DNA of 50,879 bases from contig CAJFMW010000003.1 in assembly GCA_904392525.1 (NCBI GenBank), positions 1 to 50,879 of the forward strand, in the 5' to 3' direction. Numbering within the stretch: position 1 is the stretch's first letter; each line of letters opens with the position of its first letter. This stretch comes from an uncultured Eisenbergiella sp. Its GTDB lineage: Bacteria; Bacillota; Clostridia; Lachnospirales; Lachnospiraceae. Under the pieces are notes generated by a model. It was not told where the DNA came from, did not search any database, and worked only from the letters and a program-made list of their open reading frames with translations. Shown here in pieces: positions 41,964 through 50,086 of the stretch. A program made the translations under genes and the position numbers.

Positions 41964-42971
41964 ATGACAGAAAAAGAAGCATACCGGATTCTGGGACTCA
42001 CTCCGGGAGCAGGAATCCATGATATTAAAAAAAGATACCGCCAGCTCATGCATATGGCCCATCCGGATGCCGGAGCCGTCAGGCCGGTTCATGATGCCCG
42101 GAAACTCAACGCCGCCTATTCTGTTCTGAAAAAAGGAATCGCTGACAGCCGTTTCTCCCATCCGGGAAAGGAAAACGGAAGACGGCAGCCGGACAGCGAA
42201 GCGAAGAAGCCTACGGATGCATGGGATGCTCCCGTCAATTCTTCCGCATACCGGGAACGTGAAATTCTGCATTACGCCGAAGATCAGGAAGGTGCCGTTC
42301 TTGGGACCTTCTGTATTGCCCGCGGAAAATATCTTTGGAAAGTCCAGGAGGATTTTCCGCTGTTTCTGCTCAGCATCTATCGCTGCAGTGCCGGGATTCT
42401 TGACGAAATTGACGATGCCCTTTCCCGTTCCGAAGTTCCTGACTGCCGCCTTTCCATTCAGGCAGAACTCTCCTATCTTCTCGCTCAGCAGTTCATCCAT
42501 GCCTCTGCAGCCGTACAGGAACTTGCTCAGGCAACAACCGCTGACCCGCAGGGACGGCCGGTGTACCGTTTTTCTGCCATGCTGGAATATGGAAAGAATC
42601 CGGCAACCGGACAGGCCGGTTCCCCTTTCTGTAAACCGTTAATTCCCGGGGAACCGCTTTACCCATCCTCCCTTCGCAGGCACAGGCTTTTCCTGAAAAA
42701 CCAGGCAGGCCATGAACTGGGATATCTGTCCTTCCCTGACGACAGACTGTATTATATCATCATTCCGCTCTTTGAGCAGAAACGTGTACAGGTACGCATC
42801 CAGGCGGCTCCCGGACAGGCTTCCCACCCCAAAACATCTGCCGCCTACCAGAATCTGAAGCTCTGGATCCGCTTCTTTTGGGACAATCCGGACGGTCTTC
42901 CGGAAAACCTGAATCTGCGCATCGAACGGCTGCTGGAAACATATCGCTCGCCGGGCCAACGGAAAAAATGA
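41964..42971 (+). CDS. J-domain protein of unknown role
   Basis: A 335-residue cytoplasmic protein. Residues 1-65 are a J-domain with an intact HPD (MHMAHPDAGA), so it can be expected to stimulate an Hsp70 ATPase, unlike the degenerate copy near 7,800. Residues about 68-100 are a hydrophilic linker. The remaining 230 residues have mixed alpha/beta character with no motif I recognise; FLKNQAGHELGYLSFPDDRLYYI is one of the more regular parts. An AGGAAAA site precedes the ATG at 41964; the open frame upstream lacks a site and is not counted. It is transcribed away from the tRNA. Confidence 0.78.
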   Translation: MTEKEAYRILGLTPGAGIHDIKKRYRQLMHMAHPDAGAVRPVHDARKLNAAYSVLKKGIADSRFSHPGKENGRRQPDSEAKKPTDAWDAPVNSSAYREREILHYAEDQEGAVLGTFCIARGKYLWKVQEDFPLFLLSIYRCSAGILDEIDDALSRSEVPDCRLSIQAELSYLLAQQFIHASAAVQELAQATTADPQGRPVYRFSAMLEYGKNPATGQAGSPFCKPLIPGEPLYPSSLRRHRLFLKNQAGHELGYLSFPDDRLYYIIIPLFEQKRVQVRIQAAPGQASHPKTSAAYQNLKLWIRFFWDNPDGLPENLNLRIERLLETYRSPGQRKK

Positions 42972-43321
42972 AAAATATCTTGTATCTGTTCTTTTCCTGT
43001 GTTATGGTAGACACATCAGAAAAAAGCGCTCACTCTTTCCCATTCTGATTTCTGCCATTTCACAGGCTTTCGTTTTTTGACAGGGCTGTTCAGCCGATCC
43101 GTCACATATCTTACAGGCCTGTAATGATTCCTGTCAGCATCATATCTGTATTTTTCTTAATCATCCCAAAGTGGCTAAGAACATACCTCAGAGCGGAAAT
43201 ACCTTTTACCGGCTTTTTTCTGTCTTCCCGGAGCATGCCCCGAACGTTCCGGAGCACATTGACAACAAAACAGACTCTGCATTTCATCCAGTCTGTGCCT
43301 GATATCAAAAGGAGGGATGGT
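42972..43321 (+). promoter_or_regulatory. Gene-free leader with a predicted promoter
   Basis: No gene is supported in these 350 bases. TTGTAT (42980-42985) and TATGGT (43103-43108 counted from the line as 43003-43008) form a promoter-like pair with a 17-base spacer and TGT before the -10. This would give a leader of over 300 bases to the coiled-coil gene. A perfect TTGACA (43077-43082) has no -10 at the right distance. Small open frames here on both strands have no ribosome site or family resemblance. Confidence 0.35.
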
Positions 43322-44176
43322 ATGGATTATGAAATCAAAACGATGTTTGAACTGATTATTGATAAAATGGATTCCCATTTCGGGGCCACCAACAAAAGGC
43401 TTGATGCCATGGATGAACGCTTCGATGGTATCGACAGACGGCTTGACGGTATGGATGAACGCTTTAACGGTATCGACAGGCGACTTGACGGTATAGATGA
43501 TCGCTTCGACGGTATCGACAGGCGGCTTGACGGTATGGACGAACGCTTTGACGGTATTGACAGGCGACTTGACGGTATGGATGATCGCTTCGACGGCATC
43601 GACAGGCGGCTTGACTCCATGGACGAGCGCTTTGACGGCATCGACAGGCGGCTTGACGGTATGGACGAACGCTTTGACGGCATCGACAGGCGGCTTGACT
43701 CCATGGACGAACGCTTTGACGGCATCGACAGGCGACTTGATGGTATGGATGAACGCTTCGACGGTATCGACAAACGGCTTGACGGTATGGATGAACGCTT
43801 CGACAGTATCGACAAACGGCTTGACGGTATGGATGAACGCTTTGACGGTATCGACAGGCGGCTTGACGGTATGGACGAGCGTTTCGATGCTATCGGCAAA
43901 CAGTTTGAAGCTATAGATGAACGCTTCGACGGCATCGATAAGCGACTAGATTGTATGGACGGGCAGTTTGGCGTAATCAACGGGAGGCTCGATAAGCTGG
44001 AAAACACTGTTGGTTATATTAAGGCGCGGCAGGACAGAGATTCCCGCAAGCTGAATGATCTTCAGCTTCAGATGAAGATATTTGAAAGGGACGTTCAGCG
44101 CAATTTCGCCAGATTGAATGATGCGGTTGATACAATTGTCGAGGTTTTAAAACTGAACGGACTGGTTCCGCATTAG
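43322..44176 (+). CDS. Coiled-coil protein built of 14-residue repeats
   Basis: A 284-residue acidic/basic protein. Residues 1-29 are a lead-in (YEIKTMFELIIDKMDSHFG). Residues 30-225 are fourteen 14-residue units with consensus MDERFDGIDRRLDG, eleven of them nearly identical. Hydrophobic residues fall at positions 1, 5, 8 and 12 of each unit, the 4-3 spacing of a coiled coil of about 28 heptads. The final 59 residues (LENTVGYIKARQDRDSRKL and on) continue as helices without repeats. No signal peptide or membrane helix is seen. GGAGG lies six bases before the ATG at 43322. Function is unknown; similar proteins are annotated only as coiled-coil or phage-like. Confidence 0.85.
   Translation: MDYEIKTMFELIIDKMDSHFGATNKRLDAMDERFDGIDRRLDGMDERFNGIDRRLDGIDDRFDGIDRRLDGMDERFDGIDRRLDGMDDRFDGIDRRLDSMDERFDGIDRRLDGMDERFDGIDRRLDSMDERFDGIDRRLDGMDERFDGIDKRLDGMDERFDSIDKRLDGMDERFDGIDRRLDGMDERFDAIGKQFEAIDERFDGIDKRLDCMDGQFGVINGRLDKLENTVGYIKARQDRDSRKLNDLQLQMKIFERDVQRNFARLNDAVDTIVEVLKLNGLVPH
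43409..43996 (+). repeat. 42-bp coding tandem repeat, 14 copies
   Basis: Fourteen in-frame 42-bp units. Units 1-11 (43409-43870) differ by few bases; units 12-14 are diverged. Third-position differences such as GGT/GGC and GAC/GAT show the copies are not all recent. The repeat opens long artificial frames on both strands, which are not genes. Confidence 0.93.
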
Positions 44177-44196
44177 CCGGATGAGGGCTGATGCGG
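44168..44196 (+). other. Inverted repeat over the end of the coiled-coil gene
   Basis: CCGCATTAGCC (44168-44178) and GGCTGATGCGG (44186-44196) form an 11-bp stem with one G-U pair and a 7-base loop; the stop codon TAG lies inside the stem. No T-run follows, so a terminator call is weak. The convergent phospholipase-like gene ends about 90 bases further on. Confidence 0.45.
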
Positions 44197-44288
44197 ACAC
44201 AGTCCGCTAAAGGAAAATTCTGCACAGCAAGGGAAATGCAGTCTGTTTTTGTCATGCATTTGCCAGGATGTGTCATCTGTTTTTGAAG

Positions 44289-45713
44289 TCACATTAAAAA
44301 TCGCGCCCAGCCTGCAAAGATTGAAATGATTCCTGTCAGGAGCCGATCCTTAAGGCTGGTCTTCTGGGCAGTCATCCCTTCCGGAGCGAGCGTTGTATCT
44401 TCGTCCACCACAGTCAGTGCCATCTTTTCATATTCTGCCATTTCCGTGCGCATGTCCGCGTTGAGCTGTTTGCTGTCAATCACCAGCATGAGCTCCGTAT
44501 CAAGGTAGGCGCTGCGCATATCCCAGTTGAAGGAGCCGATGGAGGAAAGGCGGTCATCTATGACGAAGCACTTTCCATGATAGGAAACGCCGCCGTCATA
44601 TTCCAGAATTCCGACGCCGGTTCTCAGGATCTTCCCTTTATTTTTCCGGTAATCCATGGCGCCAAAGGGATTTCCGTTATTGGCTACGGAATTGGTCATC
44701 ATGACCACATCTTCCACGTTCTCACAGACTTCGGCAAGCCGCTGCAGCATCCAGTCATTACAGATGATATAGGGCGTATGAAAACGTACCTCCTCTTCGG
44801 CCTGTTTCATCAGCTCCGTCATCTCATAGTAGACCACCGGCTCTTTGGCCTGGCAGTGCGTGGGATTGGCAAGCAGTTCGATATGGTTAACCTCTCTCGT
44901 ATTTTCTCTGTAGTCGCAGTCCGCAAACCAGTCCGGATGCTCCTCCTGCATGGAGGCATATCGTTCTTCCAGTGCCTCGCGTGCCTGTGAAACCCGGTTT
45001 CGGGACTGAAGTTCAGGATTGTCCTTCCAGATCCGGTTCAGGGGGAGCTCCCAGATTTGGGAAAAATAGTCGAGCAGGGTATTCATGGATTCTCCCTGTC
45101 CAGGCTCTTCGCTGTATACGAGAACATCCCAGTCATAATTTTTATAATCCCCATAATCGCCCAGGAAATAGTCATAGGTATTGCGCCCGCCCAGAATATA
45201 GGCGATATCGTCCGCGATCAGATATTTGTCGTGAAGCCTTCCCATCAGCTTCCATGGCTGCAGAAGATTGATCGGGTTGTAAAGGGCGATCTGTATGTTT
45301 TCATGGGAAGAAAGCGCCTGAAAATACGGATCGGAAGAAAGCTGGAGATTTTTAAAGGCCGGCATTCCGTCCATCAGGATCTGCACCTCAACGCCTCTGT
45401 CCGCCGCCGCAAGCAGCGCTGCCATGACATCCTTCCCGCTTTCATCGTTACGAAACTCAAAGGTGGAAAGGATGATTCGTTCCCTGGCATGGGAAATCAG
45501 ACGTATTCTCTCTGCCAGGGCGTCCACATTGTCGGAAAGGATTGCAGCACGTTCATTGCTCACATCTTCTCCATAAAAGCTTTTTTGTTCGAACTGTTCT
45601 TTTGTCTCTTCCTTCACTGCAGGCTGGTACACGAACGGCAGCACCGCGCCAAGGGCAATGTAACAGAGCACTGCGGCCACGATGGGCAGAATGATCCGCC
45701 TCTTTTTTTTCAT
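44289..45713 (-). CDS. Phospholipase D-like/cardiolipin synthase-like protein
   Basis: A 474-residue membrane-anchored protein: N-terminal transmembrane helix (about 8-28), then two PLD catalytic modules. The first HKD motif is LHDKYLIADD with Asn/Tyr residues following; the second is YHGKCFVIDDRLSSIGSFNWD. This is the architecture of cardiolipin synthases and related phosphatidyltransferases. It has one membrane helix instead of the usual two. The start at 45713 is chosen because GCAGGAGG lies seven bases upstream. The gene is 17 bases downstream of the esterase gene. Confidence 0.85.
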   Translation of the reverse strand: MKKKRRIILPIVAAVLCYIALGAVLPFVYQPAVKEETKEQFEQKSFYGEDVSNERAAILSDNVDALAERIRLISHARERIILSTFEFRNDESGKDVMAALLAAADRGVEVQILMDGMPAFKNLQLSSDPYFQALSSHENIQIALYNPINLLQPWKLMGRLHDKYLIADDIAYILGGRNTYDYFLGDYGDYKNYDWDVLVYSEEPGQGESMNTLLDYFSQIWELPLNRIWKDNPELQSRNRVSQAREALEERYASMQEEHPDWFADCDYRENTREVNHIELLANPTHCQAKEPVVYYEMTELMKQAEEEVRFHTPYIICNDWMLQRLAEVCENVEDVVMMTNSVANNGNPFGAMDYRKNKGKILRTGVGILEYDGGVSYHGKCFVIDDRLSSIGSFNWDMRSAYLDTELMLVIDSKQLNADMRTEMAEYEKMALTVVDEDTTLAPEGMTAQKTSLKDRLLTGIISIFAGWARFLM

Positions 45714-45730
45714 CAGTTTTCCTCCTGCGG

Positions 45731-46543
45731 TTATGTCAGATCCAGATCCGTTTTCAGCCACCAGCGCAGAACATCCTGTATTTTTTCATCCCAGTATTTC
45801 CATTGATGATCCCCTGCGGATGCTTCGCTTGTCAGCTGATACCCCAGCTTCCTTACGTGCTCCCATGCTTTCAGATTTCCTTCATACAGAAAGTCCTCCG
45901 TTCCACACCAGGCATACAGCGGCGGAAGCTCTTCTCTGCTCTTTTTTTTCGCAAGCTTTTCAGCGAGGGGCAGAATCTCATTATCGCTTCCCTTAAGTTC
46001 CTCCAGGCTCCCGAAAATGCCTTCAAACAGTGGTTTCCGGCCATCCGCCAGAGCCATATGTCTTTTGTAATCATCCACAATGTCCAGCGCGCCGGACAGG
46101 GATGCCCCGGCGCCAAAGGTATCACTGACCCCAAGCGCCAGCTTCCATGCGCCGTAACCCCCCATGGAAAGTCCTGCAGCCAGCGTGTCTTCCTTTCTGT
46201 CGGACATACGCGGGAAAAATTCTCTGCAGACACGGGGCAGTTCCTCGGAAATAAATGTCCAGTACCGCATTCCGTAGGTGGTATCCGTATAAAAACCCAG
46301 ATGGGTCGTCGGCATCACCACCGCAATGCCCAGGCTGCTGACATAGCGTTCGATGGACGTCCGCCTCTGCCAGATCGTCTGATCATCGCTCATACCATGC
46401 AGCAGATAAACGGTTTTGTACTTTCCATCTCCCGCTCTGCCTTCCATTCCGATCTGACCACTGGTCTGCTGGGGAAGAATCACATCCATCTGCATGCTCA
46501 TTCCCAACACATCTGAGAAAAAATCCACATGAAGCAATGCCAT
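45731..46543 (-). CDS. Esterase D-type alpha/beta hydrolase
   Basis: A 270-residue cytoplasmic serine esterase of the S-formylglutathione hydrolase/tributyrin esterase branch. The nucleophile elbow is AAGLSMGGYGAW, the early oxyanion segment is YLLHGMSDD, and the C-terminal catalytic His is in GDHQWKYWDEKI. Substrates are probably acetylated sugars or short acyl esters; none is shown. The start at 46543 (MALLHVDFF) has GGGAG about ten bases upstream. It lies between the beta-helix gene and the PLD-like gene on the same strand. Confidence 0.88.
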   Translation of the reverse strand: MALLHVDFFSDVLGMSMQMDVILPQQTSGQIGMEGRAGDGKYKTVYLLHGMSDDQTIWQRRTSIERYVSSLGIAVVMPTTHLGFYTDTTYGMRYWTFISEELPRVCREFFPRMSDRKEDTLAAGLSMGGYGAWKLALGVSDTFGAGASLSGALDIVDDYKRHMALADGRKPLFEGIFGSLEELKGSDNEILPLAEKLAKKKSREELPPLYAWCGTEDFLYEGNLKAWEHVRKLGYQLTSEASAGDHQWKYWDEKIQDVLRWWLKTDLDLT

Positions 46544-46573
46544 TTTTTCGCGCTCCCTTCTATAGATATAACA

Positions 46574-46602
46574 GCCTGAAGCACCCAAAAGATGCTTCAG
46601 GC
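46574..46602 (-). terminator. Perfect 10-bp hairpin between beta-helix and esterase genes
   Basis: GCCTGAAGCA (46574-46583) and TGCTTCAGGC (46593-46602) form a perfect stem with a 9-base loop, 16 bases after the beta-helix stop. The bases that follow on the minus strand (TGTTATATC) are only weakly T-rich, so it may be a partial terminator or an mRNA-processing hairpin. Confidence 0.5.
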
Positions 46603-46618
46603 CATTGATCTGATTTAT

Positions 46619-48604
46619 TTACCAGAGCTTCTGCCCGTTTGTTACCTCCTCTGCAAACGGGCCAGGCAGAATCTGTGTTCCACGGTGACTGCCGAAATAA
46701 TCCCTGTCAAAGGTAATCGGTGTTCCGTCCGGATTCTCAAACCGTTCTTCCGGTTCAAAGGCTTCTCCGAGAATATCGCTGTTTATCATATCAACCGTGA
46801 AGCCGTCCAGAAATTCATACAGATTGGTGGACAGAACCGGCCGGCCCTCTCTCATCTCAACCTCAACCTTTACCTCATGTTCGGCATCAACGAGATTCTG
46901 TGCTTCTTTTTTGCAGGCCCTCGCCCCGTTAAAATAGACATTTCCCTTCACCCAGACCGGAAGGTGTCCGAAATGAGCGGGCTCCAGCTTTGCCATATCA
47001 GGCGTGTCCGTATCCATATCAAACTGACGTATCCATTCCTCATAAGTCGGATATTCATCCATCACATGGGTTCCCACTTCCCGGTTCTCCTGGTCGGAGC
47101 CTTCGCTGCTGTCACGCAGGACGGTAAAGGCTTCCTTCGGCCATTTCTGAACAAAAATATTGTTGTAAAAGCGATCGTCTCCATGCAGAATGGTCATGAA
47201 GCCCATCACCTCGGTGCGGTGCGGGATGTGATACGGTGTGTAGCGGGGACCGGTTCCGCCGCCCACACAGGTGAAAGCGCCGCAGATCAGATTGTGCACC
47301 ATGGCAACGCCCTGTGTAGCCATCCGCAGAGAAACGTCCGACAGAAGGATGTTATTGTCAATCAGCGTAGGTCCGTGTCCAACCTCCACGAAAATATCCT
47401 GACTCATCATTCCTCCCTTTAACTGCTTCGCAAAGGAAGGACGCTGGTTGTCGTGAAGCAGGTTCTGAGTGATCCGGGTTCCCTGCGCTTCCCAGTCACA
47501 CCAGATGCCCATGGTGCAGTGATGGATATGATTGCGGCGGTAAATTACGTCGATGGCGGCATGCATCTTGATACCGGCAATTTCCGCTCCTCCCAGCTCC
47601 ATCATGTTATTGATATGATGGATATGGTTGTCCTCGATGATGGAAAAGACGCCGCCCATACGTCCAATAATTCCACCCTGCTCGCAATGATGAATGTTGC
47701 AGTGGCGGATGATATGGCTGCCGACCTTCTCCTTCAGCCATCCGTGGTACTGGCCTCTGCAGACCGCATCACGTTCCATCTGGGTGGGGCTCTTCACATG
47801 CTTATACGTAAAATAGTGATCATTGTCCGGGTCCAGATACTTGCCCAGGCTGATTCCGGCACACTTGCTGTTGCTGATTTCGCAGTCCTCGATGATCCAG
47901 CCTTTTGACCAGTGAGGTCCGATCATTCCATCCTGATAGGCAGCCGGAGGCGCCCATGTGGTCGCGGCCTTTTCAATCCGGAAGCCGCTGACGGTAATGT
48001 ACCCAATGCCCGTTTGGGAAGGCATGAAGCACTCCCGACGCACATTGATCTCAACCTTTTCCTCATTCGGATTTTTTCCCTGGAAATTGGCGTAGATCAC
48101 CGTCTCGTCCCCATCCTGCTCTGCGTACCATTTATATACGGAGGCTTCCGGTTCCCAGGAGCACTCCCAGACCTCTCCCTTCAGACAGGCCTCCAGGCTC
48201 TCCGCTTCGTAGAGCATTTTGTCGTTCAGATATACGGCGCCGGTGTGTTTGCTCCTGCCTGCAAAATACCAGTCACCGTATACATAAGTGGTGTACGGAT
48301 TGTAGCTGCCGAACAGACCGTTTCCGATACGGCAGACCCATACATTTCCCTCATACGGCACCCAGCTCTTCACTTCCTCCGCTCCGGTGATCACCGCCCC
48401 CAGCGGCTGTGTGCTGCGGTATGTAATTCTCTGTTCCTGCGTTCCTGCATGGAACGGGTCCACATATTCCCGATACACACCCGGAGCAACCAGAACCTCA
48501 TCTCCCGCTTCAGCGATACGTGCCGCGTCACTGATATGCCGGAAGGGCCGTTCCTTGCTGCCGTCTCCGTCCCGGAAGGCAGCTGCATCAACATAAATCT
48601 GCAT
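46619..48604 (-). CDS. Right-handed parallel beta-helix protein, probable glycan-active enzyme
   Basis: A 661-residue protein without a signal peptide. Residues 1-70 are the DUF1565-like start (QIYVDAAAFRDGDGSKERPFRHISDAA, VLVAPGVYREYV). Residues about 195-440 form a right-handed parallel beta-helix with repeated His/Asn/Asp turns: IIEDCEISNSKCAG, HIIRHCNIHHCEQGG, IIEDNHIHHINNM and RRNHIHHCTMGIW. The order fits glycoside hydrolases or lyases of the beta-helix type, such as the GH141 relatives, which include an alpha-L-fucosidase; that link is only a possibility. A GGGGG site precedes the ATG, and a strong promoter lies upstream. The cytoplasmic location suggests that imported oligosaccharides are the substrate. 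Confidence 0.78.
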   Translation of the reverse strand: MQIYVDAAAFRDGDGSKERPFRHISDAARIAEAGDEVLVAPGVYREYVDPFHAGTQEQRITYRSTQPLGAVITGAEEVKSWVPYEGNVWVCRIGNGLFGSYNPYTTYVYGDWYFAGRSKHTGAVYLNDKMLYEAESLEACLKGEVWECSWEPEASVYKWYAEQDGDETVIYANFQGKNPNEEKVEINVRRECFMPSQTGIGYITVSGFRIEKAATTWAPPAAYQDGMIGPHWSKGWIIEDCEISNSKCAGISLGKYLDPDNDHYFTYKHVKSPTQMERDAVCRGQYHGWLKEKVGSHIIRHCNIHHCEQGGIIGRMGGVFSIIEDNHIHHINNMMELGGAEIAGIKMHAAIDVIYRRNHIHHCTMGIWCDWEAQGTRITQNLLHDNQRPSFAKQLKGGMMSQDIFVEVGHGPTLIDNNILLSDVSLRMATQGVAMVHNLICGAFTCVGGGTGPRYTPYHIPHRTEVMGFMTILHGDDRFYNNIFVQKWPKEAFTVLRDSSEGSDQENREVGTHVMDEYPTYEEWIRQFDMDTDTPDMAKLEPAHFGHLPVWVKGNVYFNGARACKKEAQNLVDAEHEVKVEVEMREGRPVLSTNLYEFLDGFTVDMINSDILGEAFEPEERFENPDGTPITFDRDYFGSHRGTQILPGPFAEEVTNGQKLW

Positions 48605-48695
48605 GGTAATTCCCCCATTCTTTCTGAATTTTTTTCTCCTGTATTTTCACAGGATGCTTTTGGCCGTGCAGGTATTTTCTGCATTACCATAAAAT

Positions 48696-48724
48696 ATAAT
48701 ATATCATCTGAAAATCAGGGTCAA
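48696..48724 (-). promoter_or_regulatory. Promoter of the beta-helix gene
   Basis: On the minus strand, TTGACC (48719-48724) and TATTAT (48696-48701) are separated by 17 bases. The leader to the ATG at 48604 is about 85 bases. Confidence 0.7.
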
Positions 48725-48760
48725 GCGGTTGATGAATTGTTTTGTTAGTTACAGTTCACT

Positions 48761-48822
48761 CGTCCGCCAGAACCAGCCAGATGTCGTGCTTGCACGAACA
48801 GATGGCTGGTCCTGAGCGGACG
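48761..48822. repeat. Nested inverted repeat in a gene-free region
   Basis: Three stems nest symmetrically: CGTCCGC (48761-48767) with GCGGACG (48816-48822); ACCAGCCA (48772-48779) with TGGCTGGT (48803-48810); TCGTGC (48784-48789) with GCACGA (48792-48797). The region to 48916 continues with GC-rich short inverted runs (GCGCGAAGCGCGG). No gene is supported in 48605-48916. It could be a structured RNA, a terminator of the methyltransferase gene without a T-run, or a repeated intergenic element. Confidence 0.6.
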
Positions 48823-48916
48823 AAGGGAGCGCCGGTTCATGAGCAAAGGCAGCTGTGAAGCAGCGGAGAGCGCGAAGCGCGGCTTTGCGAATGGCGCGGA
48901 GTGAAGTGAAACTTTG

Positions 48917-49795
48917 TTACTGGTTCCTCCGGCCAAGCTGCCAGAACGCCACCGCGCTGGCTGCGGCCACATTGAGAGAATCCACGCCATGGGACATGGG
49001 AATCCGCACCGTATAGTCACAGGACGCAATGGTTTCCGCCTTAAGTCCGTCTCCCTCGCTCCCCAGCACAATGGCCAGCTTTTCCTCCGCCGCCAGCCGG
49101 GGATCGTCTATGGACAAAGAGTTCTCACAAAGCGCCATCGCCACAGTCCGGAAGCCGAGACGATGCAGGAGCGCAAGCCCTCTGTCCGGCCAGGCCTCCT
49201 GCCCTCTGTCCGGGAAAAAGGCCCATGGAATCTGAAAAACGGTGCCCATACTGACGCGGATGGCCCGACGGTACAGCGGATCGCTGCAGCCATGGGTCAA
49301 AAGGACAGCATCCATCTGCAGCGCCGCCGCAGAACGGAATATCGCCCCCACATTTGTGGGATTCATAATCTGTTCCAATACGACAATCCTCGATGCTCCC
49401 CGACAGACGCTCTCCACAGAAGGTATCTCCGGGCGATACATGGCGCAGAGCATACCGCGGGTAAGGGAAAATCCCGTCAGACGGGTCAGCACATCAAAGG
49501 GAGCCGTATAAATGGGAATCCTCCGATCATCAAATGACAGCCCTTCTGCTTCCTGTATTTCTCCGTATTTTCCGAGCAGCATCCCCGCTTCTTCCGCATG
49601 TCGCTCCTCGCACAGCACAGAAATTGGCACGCATCCCGCCTGCAGCGCACGTTCAATCACCTTCGGGCTCTCCGCGATAAATACGCCCCGTTCCGGCTCA
49701 TGCAGACGGAGCAGTTCCGTTTCCGAAAGCCGGGCATATAAATCAAGCTCCGGAGCGCGAAAATCACGGATTATTATATATTCTGTGGTTTTCAT
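48917..49795 (-). CDS. SpoU/TrmH-family RNA 2'-O-methyltransferase
   Basis: A 292-residue SAM-dependent RNA methyltransferase of the knotted SPOUT fold. The N-terminal 110 residues are the substrate-binding region (GVFIAESPKVIERAL). The catalytic half shows motif 1 VLEQIMNPTNVGAIFRSAAALQ, motif 2 LAIVLGSEGDGLKAETI and motif 3 IPMSHGVDSLNVAAASAVAFW. The target may be rRNA or tRNA ribose. The start at 49795 is chosen because AAGGAG lies upstream of it, though 13 bases away; an open frame continues further without a better site. Confidence 0.9.
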   Translation of the reverse strand: MKTTEYIIIRDFRAPELDLYARLSETELLRLHEPERGVFIAESPKVIERALQAGCVPISVLCEERHAEEAGMLLGKYGEIQEAEGLSFDDRRIPIYTAPFDVLTRLTGFSLTRGMLCAMYRPEIPSVESVCRGASRIVVLEQIMNPTNVGAIFRSAAALQMDAVLLTHGCSDPLYRRAIRVSMGTVFQIPWAFFPDRGQEAWPDRGLALLHRLGFRTVAMALCENSLSIDDPRLAAEEKLAIVLGSEGDGLKAETIASCDYTVRIPMSHGVDSLNVAAASAVAFWQLGRRNQ

Positions 49796-50010
49796 TTTAC
49801 CTGATTCTCCTTTTTTTACAGAATCAACTGTCCGGTAATTCATCTTCAAGGAAATAGGATGCATGTCCGTATCAAAAAGCGTTGCCGTTATTCCGTTGCC
49901 CCTTAAATCTCCCGAATATCATAGGGTGTCGTCTGATATACAAAATAATTCAGCCAGGTGTATGTGGTTAATATCCTGAAATACCCGATTCTACTGAACT
50001 TTTCCGAACC

Positions 50011-50044
50011 TTGACACCATTTTCTCCAAAATTGACACCATTTT
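50011..50044. repeat. Direct repeat TTGACACCATTTT, two copies
   Basis: The 13-base unit occurs at 50011-50023 and 50032-50044, separated by eight bases, between the methyltransferase and integrase genes. It may be an accessory site for the integrase or the leftover end of an IS21-like element; no transposase is present. The rest of 49865-50086 holds nothing I can identify. Confidence 0.6.
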
Positions 50045-50086
50045 GTATCCATCCATTTTCGCCTTTGATTTTATTAAACTTTACAA

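Noticed and set aside
43111-43308. Small minus-strand frame of 65 codons in the leader of the coiled-coil gene
   Set aside because: No ribosome site and no recognisable family; possibly a relic, but unsupported.
43327-44007. Long minus-strand open frame rich in Ser/Pro (SSIPSSRLSIPSKR repeats)
   Set aside because: It is the antisense image of the 42-bp coding repeat, has no ribosome site, and the plus-strand frame has the coiled-coil logic.
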